Assembly: GCF_001051235.1 (NCBI RefSeq)
Contig: NZ_CBTJ020000055.1
Location: forward strand, 62,001-126,000
Length of the DNA stretch: 64,000 nucleotides
Source: Candidatus Competibacter denitrificans Run_A_D11
GTDB taxonomy: Bacteria; Pseudomonadota; Gammaproteobacteria; Competibacterales; Competibacteraceae
Direction of reading: 5' to 3'
The stretch's first letter is position 1; every line of letters starts with the position of its first letter. Shown here piece by piece: positions 34,373-42,925 of the stretch. A program made the translations under genes and the position numbers. The notes under the pieces were generated by a model, which was not told the DNA's origin, ran no database searches, and was given only the letters and a program-made list of their open reading frames with translations.

Positions 34373-34912
34373 TCAGGGCTTTTGGGTCAGCGGATCGGCC
34401 GGCGATTGATCGACGAAAATCAGTCGGTCGGTCGCAAAACCCAGCGTCTGCGCCTTTGCGACCAGAGTGTCTTTCAGCTTCTCATCAATGGTGGGATTTC
34501 TGGCCAGCAGCCAGAAGTAAGACCGGTCCGGCCCGGATACCAGCGAATACTGGTAGTTGGCCTGATCCAGGGCAAATATGACGTAAGCGCCATAAAAAGG
34601 ACCGAAGAAGGAAACCTTTAAGTACCCCTGATCGGGTTTTTCCACAAAGTACGCTTTGCCCTCGACAGACTGCCAAGCGCCATCAGCGGCGGAATAACCC
34701 CGATTGAGCACTGAGATACCGCCATCCTCGCGCAATTGATAGGTCGCGCTCACCCGGCTTAGGCCCCGCTCGAATGAATTATCCAAGCGGGCAATCTCGT
34801 ACCAGGTGCCTAAATACCGCTCGACCTCGAAATGATCGACTGGCTTAATCCCCTCCGGAACGCTCACGCAACCGGTCAATATGAACCCCAAGGCCAAGAT
34901 AAATTTTTTCAT
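34373..34912 (-). CDS. blc: Outer-membrane lipocalin (Blc-like)
   Basis: 179 residues from ATG 34912. Lipobox ILTGC at about 11-15. Lipocalin motifs: VERYLGTWYEIARLDNSFERGL (GxW), SATYQLREDGGISVLNRGY, then YVIFALDQANYQYSLVSGPDRSYFWLLAR. Bacterial lipocalins bind lysophospholipids or other lipids at the outer membrane under envelope stress. It is convergent with fccB. Confidence 0.9.
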   Translation of the reverse strand: MKKFILALGFILTGCVSVPEGIKPVDHFEVERYLGTWYEIARLDNSFERGLSRVSATYQLREDGGISVLNRGYSAADGAWQSVEGKAYFVEKPDQGYLKVSFFGPFYGAYVIFALDQANYQYSLVSGPDRSYFWLLARNPTIDEKLKDTLVAKAQTLGFATDRLIFVDQSPADPLTQKP

Positions 34913-34961
34913 AAAATCAAGTGCGTTTTCCAAATGTGTTTTCTGAGAGCCTACCTAAAGT

Positions 34962-35960
34962 TCAATCCTTCCGCCGTTTTAAATGCAGATGCGCTCGAAT
35001 CCAATCGGTTAAGTGCCAATGCGGCACTTCGGGAAACGGCACATCGGGCGATTGATGTAAAGCGTCCTGATAGAGCGAACTCCAGTCGATATCCTCAAAG
35101 CGTATCTCCGGCAACAGGATGGTTAGCAGCCCCCTCCTTTCAGTGGTAAGAGGACGCCCATGTTGCAGATCGAACTCTTGTAATACGCGCTGGGCGAGGG
35201 GATCGCCAAATTGTTCAGCCAGCTTCCAGATTTCTTTGGTCTTATCGCTGCCTTCATGGAAGGCTTTGCAGCCAATTTCGTAGAATACCTCACGATACGC
35301 TGCATGAACTGGTGCCTGCGAGGGCAATAAATCGGTCAGCCAATCCGGTTGCAGTTTGGGTGCATCATGGGCCATTGCGCGAAAAGCCACATAGCGGGTA
35401 AAGGGCAAGTGAGGAGTACCGGCCACGGTTTGCAAGCGCTCGATATGCGAGTGGCTGAGTTGGTGCTCCGCCCGCCAAGCCGCCAGTAAAAATCTGGCTA
35501 AAAGTAAGTCTGCCGCAAACTCTTCGTCGGGCCGCAGGGTTCGAGCCTGCTGAAAATGGGTATAGCGGTCAACTTGCTCGGTAAAGCGATATTTGGCAAA
35601 CGGCAATTGCGCCACGTCCGAGCACTTGGAATAGTCAAGCGCCCAGGCGAGCGGGTGGCCTTGTTCGGCGGCCCAGCTTGCGTAGCGATTCGCGTTACGC
35701 TCATCACCCTCTGCACGGAAATGTAAGGTCAGGGCAATAAAGGCGGGATACCACATGGATGCGGCAGAGGCATGAAGCAGCCGGATACCCTCGTCTTTAT
35801 CGCTGGGATGGCACAGCAAATTATGCAGGCCCGCGAGAAATTGGGCGATGCGATCATCGTCATCCGCCAGCGCATGGATTCGATCAAGATCGCCCCACAG
35901 GGTGGCGTAAAGTTCCTCCGCGCGGTTTTTATGTAATGTTGCAGATATTGTTGTTAGCAT
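34962..35960 (-). CDS. Hypothetical helical-repeat protein (Sel1/TPR-like)
   Basis: 332 residues, no signal peptide. Several helix pairs with the Ala/Leu/Gly pattern of Sel1 or TPR repeats are visible: GIRLLHASAASMWYPAFIAL, ANRYASWAAEQGHPLAWALD and IWKLAEQFGDPLAQRVLQEF. Probably a scaffold or binding protein. No family assigned. Confidence 0.65.
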   Translation of the reverse strand: MLTTISATLHKNRAEELYATLWGDLDRIHALADDDDRIAQFLAGLHNLLCHPSDKDEGIRLLHASAASMWYPAFIALTLHFRAEGDERNANRYASWAAEQGHPLAWALDYSKCSDVAQLPFAKYRFTEQVDRYTHFQQARTLRPDEEFAADLLLARFLLAAWRAEHQLSHSHIERLQTVAGTPHLPFTRYVAFRAMAHDAPKLQPDWLTDLLPSQAPVHAAYREVFYEIGCKAFHEGSDKTKEIWKLAEQFGDPLAQRVLQEFDLQHGRPLTTERRGLLTILLPEIRFEDIDWSSLYQDALHQSPDVPFPEVPHWHLTDWIRAHLHLKRRKD

Positions 35961-36081
35961 GGCAGCCCCCTTCAGCAGAAACGGCTTACGTCGTTATCAG
36001 ATCGTTTCAACCGGGATCTTTGAGTAAAACCTATCCTAATTGTATTAGACAGCACCCGGCCCGAAAGGTGGCGCGGGGAGG

Positions 36082-37002
36082 TCAGCGGCGGTCGGCCAGA
36101 ATCACGCCCACCACGCCGCCCGCGATCAGCAGGAAACCCAGTACATTGGTTAAGGTCACCGGTTCACCGAGCGCCAGGGTCGATGCCAGCAGGCCGAAAG
36201 CCGGTACGCCCAGGCTGCCGAGCGAGGTGGTAATCGCCGGTAAAGCGCGGTTAATGGTCAGCATGGCCCAGAAGCAGAACGCCGTGGCCAGCGGGCCGTT
36301 GTAGAGCAGTACCCAGCCCAGTTCGACCGACCCCTGCCAGGGTCGATCCGCTTCAAAAACCAGCGCCAGCGGAACCAGCAGCGCCGACGCCACGCTGAAT
36401 TGCCACGGCCCCAAGGACAGCGGCGAACCCTGCCAGTGATGGCGGCGGACTTGGACGATCAAGAGCGCCCACGCCAGCGCGGCGGCGAGCAATAAGCCGT
36501 TGCCGAGCAACACATGTGGATCGCTCCAGTCGAAACCGGAGGGATTGAACAGCACCGCCACGCCACCCAGCCCGCAAAGCAGACCATACAACTTGATCTG
36601 GTTCAGCCGCTCGCCCAGCAGATGGATGGCCAGCGGTGTGACCCACAGCGGCGTGGTGTAGGCCAGAATTGCCGAGCGACCCGCCGGCACGAATTGCAGG
36701 GCGACGGTGGTCAGCGCCATGAATGCCGCCATCTGGATCGCACCCACCGCCAGCACAATCGGCCAGTCCCGCCGACTCGGCCAGCGCAATTCGCCCAGCA
36801 TGGCCGCGACCCCGAACAGAATGACCGCACCCATCACCATTCGCGCGGCGACAAAGCGCAGCGGCGAGATGAAATGCAGGCCGACTTTCATCACCGGCCA
36901 GTTCGCACCCCATAAGATGATGACAAAGAGCAGCAGCACCAGCGCCGTGCGGGGTGAGACGCCCGAGCCTGTCGGATGGGCGGCGGACGGTGAAATCGTC
37001 AT
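36082..37002 (-). CDS. DMT-superfamily (EamA) permease
   Basis: 306 residues with ten hydrophobic helices in two EamA repeats: FVIILWGANWPVMKVGLHFISP at the start and LGSLGVPAFGLLASTLALGEP near the end. It likely exports an amino acid or other metabolite. It shares little sequence with the permease at 25907, so the two are not recent duplicates. Confidence 0.88.
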   Translation of the reverse strand: MTISPSAAHPTGSGVSPRTALVLLLFVIILWGANWPVMKVGLHFISPLRFVAARMVMGAVILFGVAAMLGELRWPSRRDWPIVLAVGAIQMAAFMALTTVALQFVPAGRSAILAYTTPLWVTPLAIHLLGERLNQIKLYGLLCGLGGVAVLFNPSGFDWSDPHVLLGNGLLLAAALAWALLIVQVRRHHWQGSPLSLGPWQFSVASALLVPLALVFEADRPWQGSVELGWVLLYNGPLATAFCFWAMLTINRALPAITTSLGSLGVPAFGLLASTLALGEPVTLTNVLGFLLIAGGVVGVILADRR

Positions 37003-37014
37003 GGTCGGCAGGCT

Positions 37015-37190
37015 TTAATCCAGCGTTCTGTGGAAGGTTTTAAGACTGAGCGCCAGCACGGCGGCCATAAACAGCAAAATCGGCCAGATAGGCCCCTACA
37101 GTAAATCCAGGCCGTTGCCCTTGAGCAGAATGCCGCGAAATCAGAATCAAAAAATGGGTCAGCAGTATCGCCAAGGTGCAGGAAGTGGCA
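37015..37190 (-). pseudogene. C-terminal remnant of ABC-2 type permease
   Basis: One frame reads LLTHFLIL; after a frameshift the next reads FRGILLKGNGLDLL, an in-frame TAG, then GPIWPILLFMAAVLALS and KTFHRTLD to a TAA. This is the ending typical of YhhJ/YbhR-like ABC-2 permeases (LTHFLE-IRGILLKG...LRFRKTLD). Only about 55 codons survive, with at least one frameshift and one nonsense codon. It lies just upstream of the EamA gene on the same strand. Confidence 0.5.
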
Positions 37191-37595
37191 AGTTTCAACG
37201 GGAGGTGGTGGCTATCGTTTATTCTCTCTGTAGGGCTTGCACCAAGGGGTCGAATGGTCTCGGTGAGGTCACTTTTAACGTAACTGCACATTAAATATAC
37301 AATTTGGTATAATATAAAGAATACTGGTATAGTAAATATTATTTTTTTCGTGGAAAAAATCAGTATCTAAGTAACTTTTATGAGGAAAATCTTGCTGTTC
37401 CCACTAACCTGAGTTTTTCTCGCCATTGATCCATGCGTTCTCGCAACAGCTTAAAGCTTCTTTGTAGGGGCCGTATAGTTTGTCAAGATGGCCTCTAAAA
37501 TTTTAGGCTGCGATTTCAGGATCGCTCCGATTGTTCAAGCACGATCCCTTCAATAAACTGAAGGTGTATCAAGATTGTTGATAACGAGGGTTTAA
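37191..37595. other. AT-rich intergenic region before pstS-like gene
   Basis: No gene seen. The part 37280-37390 is strongly AT-rich and unlike its surroundings, and 37460-37590 probably holds the promoter and leader of the downstream binding-protein gene. I did not find a convincing Pho box. Confidence 0.4.
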
Positions 37596-38618
37596 ATGAA
37601 AAAAAAGCATGTTGCATTGATTACCGCATTAATGAGTTCAATAGCTATGACTGTCCAGGCGCAAGCTATACGGGATACCATTACTATTGCAGCCGGTTAT
37701 GCGCCTTATCCAATGGCGGTTGCCATGGCAGAGCAGTTCACTCAAGCCGATAAAACCAGAAAAACCCCGAATATTCAATCAACCAGCCCGGAGTTGGCAT
37801 ATAAGCAATTTTGTGCTGGTGATGGCCCTGATACTTTGGACGCGACCGTCGTTTTGCGCCCTATGACGCCCGCCGAGGAAGAGTTGTGTGCGAAGAATGA
37901 CGTTAAGGATTTTGCAAAATTCAAGACCGGTCTCACTGCTATCGTCCTTGGCTTTCTTGGAAATCCGAAAGATTACCCCCACCTGACTCGTAAGGAACTC
38001 TTCCTGGCGATGGCGAAGGATATTCCAGACCCACAAGGGGGCAATAAATTAATACCGAATCCTTATAAAACTTGGAAGGAAATCAACCCAGCATTTCCAG
38101 ATACCAAGATTCAAATTTGGAACTCCACACCGGTTTTTGCTTACTATCCGGTGGTGCTGAAGCAGATCATGACTGTGGGTTGCAAGCAAATGCCAAGCTT
38201 GCAAGCGTTGGAAAGCACTGATCCCAAAGCGTTTGAAGCGGCCTGTACTACATTTCGCAAAGATGGTCACTACAACGAATACGATAGCCTTGACACGGTT
38301 CGGGCTAAGCTTGGTGACGGAATCGGTATATTCTCAGATGCTTTTGCCAACAAATTTGCTTTGAATAAATTAGCTATTGATGATGCTGATCCGTTACCAG
38401 GTAGTATCAGTCACAACGTATATCCGCTGATCAGTCCGCTGATCATCCAGGTTAAGAAAAGCCATTTCAAAACTGTTACCGGCTTAAAAGAGTATATGAC
38501 CGAGGCCCTTTCGGATAAGGCCATCTCGCATAAGGGCTATTTGCTTGAACAAGGTTTGGTCCCGTTGCCGGCCCCAGAATTGCAGAAGATGCGTGCTGAA
38601 CTTGAAGCGCTTCACTAA
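37596..38618 (+). CDS. PstS-like periplasmic substrate-binding protein
   Basis: 340 residues with a clear Sec signal peptide (KKKHVALITALMSSIAMTVQAQA). The mature part resembles PstS-type phosphate-binding proteins: ITIAAGYAPYPMAVAMAEQF, a CAGDGPDTLDATVVLRPMTPAEEELC segment with a conserved Cys pair, and VYPLISPLIIQVKKSHF near the end. The usual TGAGAS-like phosphate loop is not obvious and no pstCAB genes are adjacent, so the ligand may be another oxyanion. Free-standing with its own AT-rich leader. Confidence 0.75.
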   Translation: MKKKHVALITALMSSIAMTVQAQAIRDTITIAAGYAPYPMAVAMAEQFTQADKTRKTPNIQSTSPELAYKQFCAGDGPDTLDATVVLRPMTPAEEELCAKNDVKDFAKFKTGLTAIVLGFLGNPKDYPHLTRKELFLAMAKDIPDPQGGNKLIPNPYKTWKEINPAFPDTKIQIWNSTPVFAYYPVVLKQIMTVGCKQMPSLQALESTDPKAFEAACTTFRKDGHYNEYDSLDTVRAKLGDGIGIFSDAFANKFALNKLAIDDADPLPGSISHNVYPLISPLIIQVKKSHFKTVTGLKEYMTEALSDKAISHKGYLLEQGLVPLPAPELQKMRAELEALH

Positions 38619-38630
38619 ATAAGTCGTAAT

Positions 38631-38654
38631 CGGTTCGGCCGCACGGCCGAACCG
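38631..38654 (+). terminator. Hairpin after pstS-like gene
   Basis: Perfect 10-bp stem CGGTTCGGCC/GGCCGAACCG with loop GCAC, 12 bases past the stop codon; no T-run follows. Confidence 0.5.
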
Positions 38655-38867
38655 TCAAAGTAGCGCCCTCATCCCCTGTCGATTCCCCAATGTTGGGGAG
38701 ATTCAGCGATAACGCTTAAGGCTCGCTGTCGGCCCCTGGCTTAGCTCATAAGCCTGTCTGAACTACCTGGCGTTTAGCCAGCGCAGCACATCGTTCCTTA
38801 TACCAACTAGATCGATCAACCGGTTACTCTATATCATAATTAGTTTGGTCTCAGGGATAACAACAAG

Positions 38868-40025
38868 ATGTTTGCGCTACTTCGTCGCTCCATTCCCGAT
38901 ACGCCGCTACCCTCCAGGCGGGAAGCCTTACGCACGGCTGCCGCTAGCGGCGTTGCCGTGCTATTAACCAGCCTGTTGTCGGCCTGGCTGGCGCCAGCGG
39001 ATCTAGGACCGGTGTTGGTGGCGTCTATGGGCGCATCGGCGATCATTATGTTGGCTTTACCCACTAGCCCGCTGGCGCAGCCTTGGCCAGTGATCGGCGG
39101 TCAGTTAATCAGTTTTGCCATCGGCATCACCATAGCGCGCTGGATTCAATGGCCGCTATTAGCCTGTGGTTTTGCCGTGTTGCTGGCGGCCCTTGTAATG
39201 ATGCGCCTGCATTGCCTGCACCCACCGGGCGGTGCAGCGGCGCTGATTCCGATTTTGGCCCATTCTCAAGGGCAGCAGCTCAGCTATAACCATCTGCTAG
39301 CGCCTATGGCGCTCAATGTTTTCTGCCTGGTGATGCTGGCGTGGGGACTCAATTATCTGCTCGGTCGTCCGTACCCACAGCGTCAGCACTCGCCACCCGC
39401 CAACCCGCACGGCACCAGCGATCCGCTACCGAGCGCCCGTACCGCTTTACAAGATGATGACGTACTGGCGGTATTGGCTGAAGAAACGGTGATGCCGGAT
39501 ATTGGTGCCTCTGATTTGCGGCGGTTGCTGGCGCGGGCCGAGAATACCGCGCTGCATCGGGTGTTTGGTGAGGTTCGTTGCGCTGCGTTGATGTCGCGCG
39601 AGGTGGTGACGGTTTCCCCCAAGCAGTGGGCGGGGGAGGCGTGGCGATTGTTGCGCCGACATAAACTGCGCACTTTGCCGGTGCTCGATTCCGCCGGTCA
39701 GTTGGTGGGGATGATCGCTCTGGTGGATTTCCTGAAACGCATTCCGTTCGAAGGCTTGCAGGAGGATGCACACGCGATGACAGTTTGGCTATCAGGAAAA
39801 CAGGCTAAAAAACCGTTGGTTGAAGACGTGATGACCTCTAATATCCAGACGGTGCGCGACGATCAACCCCTGCTTGATCTGGTGCCGATGCTGTCAGATC
39901 TGGGCTTCCATCAGTTACCGGTTGTCGATGTGGGCGGCCAGCTCGTCGGTATCATCACGCAATCTGATGTGATTGCCGGATTGTATTGGGAGTTGACTCG
40001 GCAGGTGATGGAAAAGCCAAGCTGA
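38868..40025 (+). CDS. HPP-family membrane protein with CBS pair
   Basis: 385 residues. Residues 1-170 form the HPP domain with four hydrophobic helices and the signature CLHPPGGAAALIPILAH (about 117-133). After a linker, two CBS domains (about 240-300 and 320-380) occur: VSPKQWAGEAWRLLRRHKLRTLPVLD and DDQPLLDLVPMLSDLGFHQLPVVD. HPP proteins have been linked to nitrite transport in plastids and cyanobacteria; here the gene borders narL-narX, so a role in nitrite or nitrate handling is possible but inferred. Confidence 0.88.
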   Translation: MFALLRRSIPDTPLPSRREALRTAAASGVAVLLTSLLSAWLAPADLGPVLVASMGASAIIMLALPTSPLAQPWPVIGGQLISFAIGITIARWIQWPLLACGFAVLLAALVMMRLHCLHPPGGAAALIPILAHSQGQQLSYNHLLAPMALNVFCLVMLAWGLNYLLGRPYPQRQHSPPANPHGTSDPLPSARTALQDDDVLAVLAEETVMPDIGASDLRRLLARAENTALHRVFGEVRCAALMSREVVTVSPKQWAGEAWRLLRRHKLRTLPVLDSAGQLVGMIALVDFLKRIPFEGLQEDAHAMTVWLSGKQAKKPLVEDVMTSNIQTVRDDQPLLDLVPMLSDLGFHQLPVVDVGGQLVGIITQSDVIAGLYWELTRQVMEKPS

Positions 40026-40114
40026 AAGGGGAGATCAATGCGGATGAAAAGCGATTTGCGTTGCAGAACTCCAGGATGGATGATGATCTTGCGTCATCAT
40101 GGGGCAGTATCGAT

Positions 40115-40783
40115 TCATCCCTCAAAATGCCCTTTGCTGAAGTCCTGATTTTTAATAGCCCAAACGGCTGCCTCGACCCGCGATGACAAATCCAGCTTGC
40201 GCAGTAGATGCTTGACATGAACCTTAACCGTGCCTTCGGTAATCTTTAGTTTTCTAGCGATCAATTTATTGCTGTAACCAGTGGCGATTAGCGACAGGAT
40301 TGCCTGCTCGCGTTCAGTTAATTTGATGCTGACGGGTGATTTAGCCTGGTTTTCATGGCGCAAGGCGGCCGCAAGAATGGATGCGACCCGTTCGCTTAGA
40401 GCGATTTGGCCGCTTGCGGCGACTTGTAAGGCGTGCAGCACATCTTCTGGTTCCATATCCTTGAGCAGATAACCGTCAGCGCCCAGCCGCAACGCTTCCA
40501 CCACATCCTCTTCACTATCGGAAATGGTGAGAATGATGACGCGGGCATCCAGATCGGCTGCTTTCAAGGCTTTCAAGGTGTCCATCCCACTGAGGCCGTG
40601 CATATTGAGATCGAGCAGGATTAAATCGGGCAACAACTGGCAGGCCATTTTCAAACCCGATACCCCATCACCGGCTTCGCCAGCCAAGCGCAAATCTGGA
40701 GCCATAGCAATCAGTTGCAGGATACCTTTGCGCATCAAGGGGTGATCATCGATCACTAGAATGCTTTGGACTTCATCAGCCAT
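40115..40783 (-). CDS. narL: Nitrate/nitrite response regulator
   Basis: 222 residues. Receiver domain 8-122 (ILVIDDHPLMRKGI, phospho-acceptor in LILLDLNMHGLSG at about 59, TISDSEEDVVEAL) and a LuxR/NarL HTH at about 150-210 (LTEREQAILSLIATGYSNKLIARKL, EGTVKVHVKHLLRKL). It overlaps narX by 8 bases. NarL-type binding sites lie in front of narK, which is transcribed away from narX. Confidence 0.92.
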   Translation of the reverse strand: MADEVQSILVIDDHPLMRKGILQLIAMAPDLRLAGEAGDGVSGLKMACQLLPDLILLDLNMHGLSGMDTLKALKAADLDARVIILTISDSEEDVVEALRLGADGYLLKDMEPEDVLHALQVAASGQIALSERVASILAAALRHENQAKSPVSIKLTEREQAILSLIATGYSNKLIARKLKITEGTVKVHVKHLLRKLDLSSRVEAAVWAIKNQDFSKGHFEG

Positions 40784-42644
40784 GAGATGCCTCGCTCAGC
40801 CGGCTCGAAGCAATGCGGCTGGCAGCCGGTATAAAACTCAAGCGCACGCACACGCCCGTGTCTGGTTGGGAATGCAGGCTCAATACACCGCCTAAATGGC
40901 GGGCGCGCTCGCGCATGATATGCAAGCCAAAGTGATTATCCCGCGCGGTTGCCACCGGCAGGCCGACCCCATCGTCGGTGATTTCAATGATGGCTTCTCC
41001 GCTCTCGGTGCTGCGCAACTGGATATCAATCGCCTGGGCGTGCGCGTGCTTTACAGCGTTATTCAATGCTTCCCGGATAATTTGCATGACGTGGATTTGT
41101 TCATTGGGATTAAGCGAGCTGTGCCAACCACTATGATTTAAACCAATCGGTAGCTGGCCGCGATGACTGAATTCCCGCACGGTCTCGCTCAAGCTGTCTT
41201 CCAGACGAGAATGCTCCATTTTCAGGCGGAAGGTGGCGATCAATTCTCGCAGTTGCCGATAGGCCTGATTCAGACCATCGCGTAGTTCAGCGGCGATATC
41301 GTGCGGTACGGTCATCGGCTTGGACTGCTCCGGTAACAGCCGCAAGCGGCTGACCTGAATTTTCAGATACGACAGGGACTGAGCGAGCGAGTCGTGTAGC
41401 TCACGAGCGATAACGGCGCGCTCTTCCAACAACGCCAATCGGCGCTGGTTGTCAGCCAGTTCGTTGGCGCGCAAGGCGGCGGCAATATTGCGCGCCACCG
41501 TTTCTAGCAGTGGTATTTGCCAGGCAGCGGTTGTGCTCAGCGCCGGGGCACGGACAATTAAAACGCCAAATTGCCGTTCATGCTCCCTGATGGGTATTGA
41601 AAAAAACTCCTGGTTTACGGTCAGTGTGTGGGTTGCGCCATCACCCAGACAGGTATGGCACTGTAGGCGCTGGCAGAGCCACGGCCACGGTACATCCGGT
41701 GTTTGGGTTGAAAAAGCCTGGGTGGCTTGCCGAGTGGCGGCATCGGTCAGGCAAAGCTTGATCGATCCCTGGCCGGTTAATTTTTCGATTTCCGTCAGTA
41801 ATGAGGAATAGCTGGCGGCGCTCAAAACCGGGTCATTCAGTTGCCGAGCGGTTTGGTAGAGCAGTTCCAGGGAGCGGTTGCTGATCTGAAGGGCTTCGGT
41901 TTGTTGGGCGACCCGCTCTTCCAGGCTGGCGTAGAGCGCCGATAAATCCGCCGCCATGAGATTGAAGGCATTGCCTAAAACACCCAGTTCATCGCTGCCG
42001 ACATGCCGGGCGCGCACCGATAAATTGCCGCCACGGGCTGTGCGCGCCAGCCACACCAGATTGCGCAGGGGAACCACCACACGGGTATGCAATTGATACA
42101 GAGCGACCAAAATGAGCGCCAGGGTCAACAACAGGATGACGCCCTGAATCAGCCGCAACCGTTGGATTTTGGTCTCCGTATTCTCTGCGAGTTGTTTGAC
42201 AAACTGATCCAACTGGCTAACGAACGCATCCACCTGCTGCAAATAAACTGGAGACAGGCTGGCATCACCGGTCGCGCTGATTAGAAGCGGGTGTAGGGTA
42301 TCGCGCCAAGCCGATGCGATGCTGTTCAAGCGATGGCGAATGGGATCATCAGTGACTGAGGCAATTGGCCCCGTCTGCCAGAGTTGCGTCAGGCGTTGCT
42401 CAAACTGGACGATTTCTTCCTGCACATTCTCGATATGTTGCGACCCGGTACTTTGGGTATCTTGCAGGCGCGTGGCGATCCGATAAGACTGCATTCGCAA
42501 TGAGCCGGCCAGATTGATAGCGTCGGCATCGCCCTGTGCAGATTTGGCGGTCAGCACCGCGCTGATCATGCTCAGTAACGCCAGCAGCACGATGCTGCCC
42601 ATCGCCAAGCCACCACGAACGATAATCGACTGCCTGATTTCCAT
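40776..42644 (-). CDS. narX: Nitrate/nitrite sensor kinase
   Basis: 622 residues. The N-terminal helix (11-33) is followed by the nitrate-binding P-box INLAGSLRMQSYRIA at about 43-57, then a periplasmic four-helix sensor, second helix 166-185, HAMP (188-240), a cytoplasmic region with the cysteine cluster CQRLQCHTC (324-332), and the HisKA_3/HATPase transmitter with His417 in ARELHDSLAQSL. The intact P-box suggests real nitrate sensing. It phosphorylates the NarL encoded just downstream. Confidence 0.94.
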   Translation of the reverse strand: MEIRQSIIVRGGLAMGSIVLLALLSMISAVLTAKSAQGDADAINLAGSLRMQSYRIATRLQDTQSTGSQHIENVQEEIVQFEQRLTQLWQTGPIASVTDDPIRHRLNSIASAWRDTLHPLLISATGDASLSPVYLQQVDAFVSQLDQFVKQLAENTETKIQRLRLIQGVILLLTLALILVALYQLHTRVVVPLRNLVWLARTARGGNLSVRARHVGSDELGVLGNAFNLMAADLSALYASLEERVAQQTEALQISNRSLELLYQTARQLNDPVLSAASYSSLLTEIEKLTGQGSIKLCLTDAATRQATQAFSTQTPDVPWPWLCQRLQCHTCLGDGATHTLTVNQEFFSIPIREHERQFGVLIVRAPALSTTAAWQIPLLETVARNIAAALRANELADNQRRLALLEERAVIARELHDSLAQSLSYLKIQVSRLRLLPEQSKPMTVPHDIAAELRDGLNQAYRQLRELIATFRLKMEHSRLEDSLSETVREFSHRGQLPIGLNHSGWHSSLNPNEQIHVMQIIREALNNAVKHAHAQAIDIQLRSTESGEAIIEITDDGVGLPVATARDNHFGLHIMRERARHLGGVLSLHSQPDTGVCVRLSFIPAASRIASSRLSEASHG

Positions 42645-42800
42645 TGCAAGGTATCTCCATCACCCGTAAGAAGAAAATTATCTCGATATTTTTAAGGTTA
42701 TCTCTACAGGGGTACTTCCCTCATGGCGCCGCTGCAAATAAACAGTAGAATTAATAATTAATAATTAATAATAACATATAGTTAAGACAATACATCCAGA

Positions 42801-42816
42801 TACCTCCAAAGAGGTA
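42801..42816. promoter_or_regulatory. NarL/NarP 7-2-7 binding site
   Basis: TACCTCC-AA-AGAGGTA matches the inverted heptamer pair TACYYMT-N2-AKRRGTA with one mismatch. A third heptamer-like TACATCC lies at 42791-42797. The centre is about 93 bases before the predicted narK transcription start. Confidence 0.7.
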
Positions 42817-42853
42817 TACGCTATTCAAAGTTGTGGTTTTGGGCCGAAATCAT

Positions 42854-42895
42854 TTGATCCAGGTCAAGAATCGGCCATCGTCTAAAGCGTATATT
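42854..42895 (+). promoter_or_regulatory. Fnr/Anr-dependent narK promoter
   Basis: TTGATCCAGGTCAA (42854-42867) fits TTGAT-N4-ATCAA with one mismatch. TATATT at 42890-42895 is a good -10 box. A start at about 42902 puts the Fnr box at -41.5, the classical class II activation position. The site lies inside the longer open frame, which supports translation starting at 42926. Confidence 0.75.
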
Positions 42896-42925
42896 GCGGT
42901 TGCAGCATTCTGCGCGAGAACCGCG

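Noticed and set aside
42833..42925. 31-codon N-terminal extension of narK
   Set aside because: Contains the Fnr box and the -10 element, so it is promoter, not coding.
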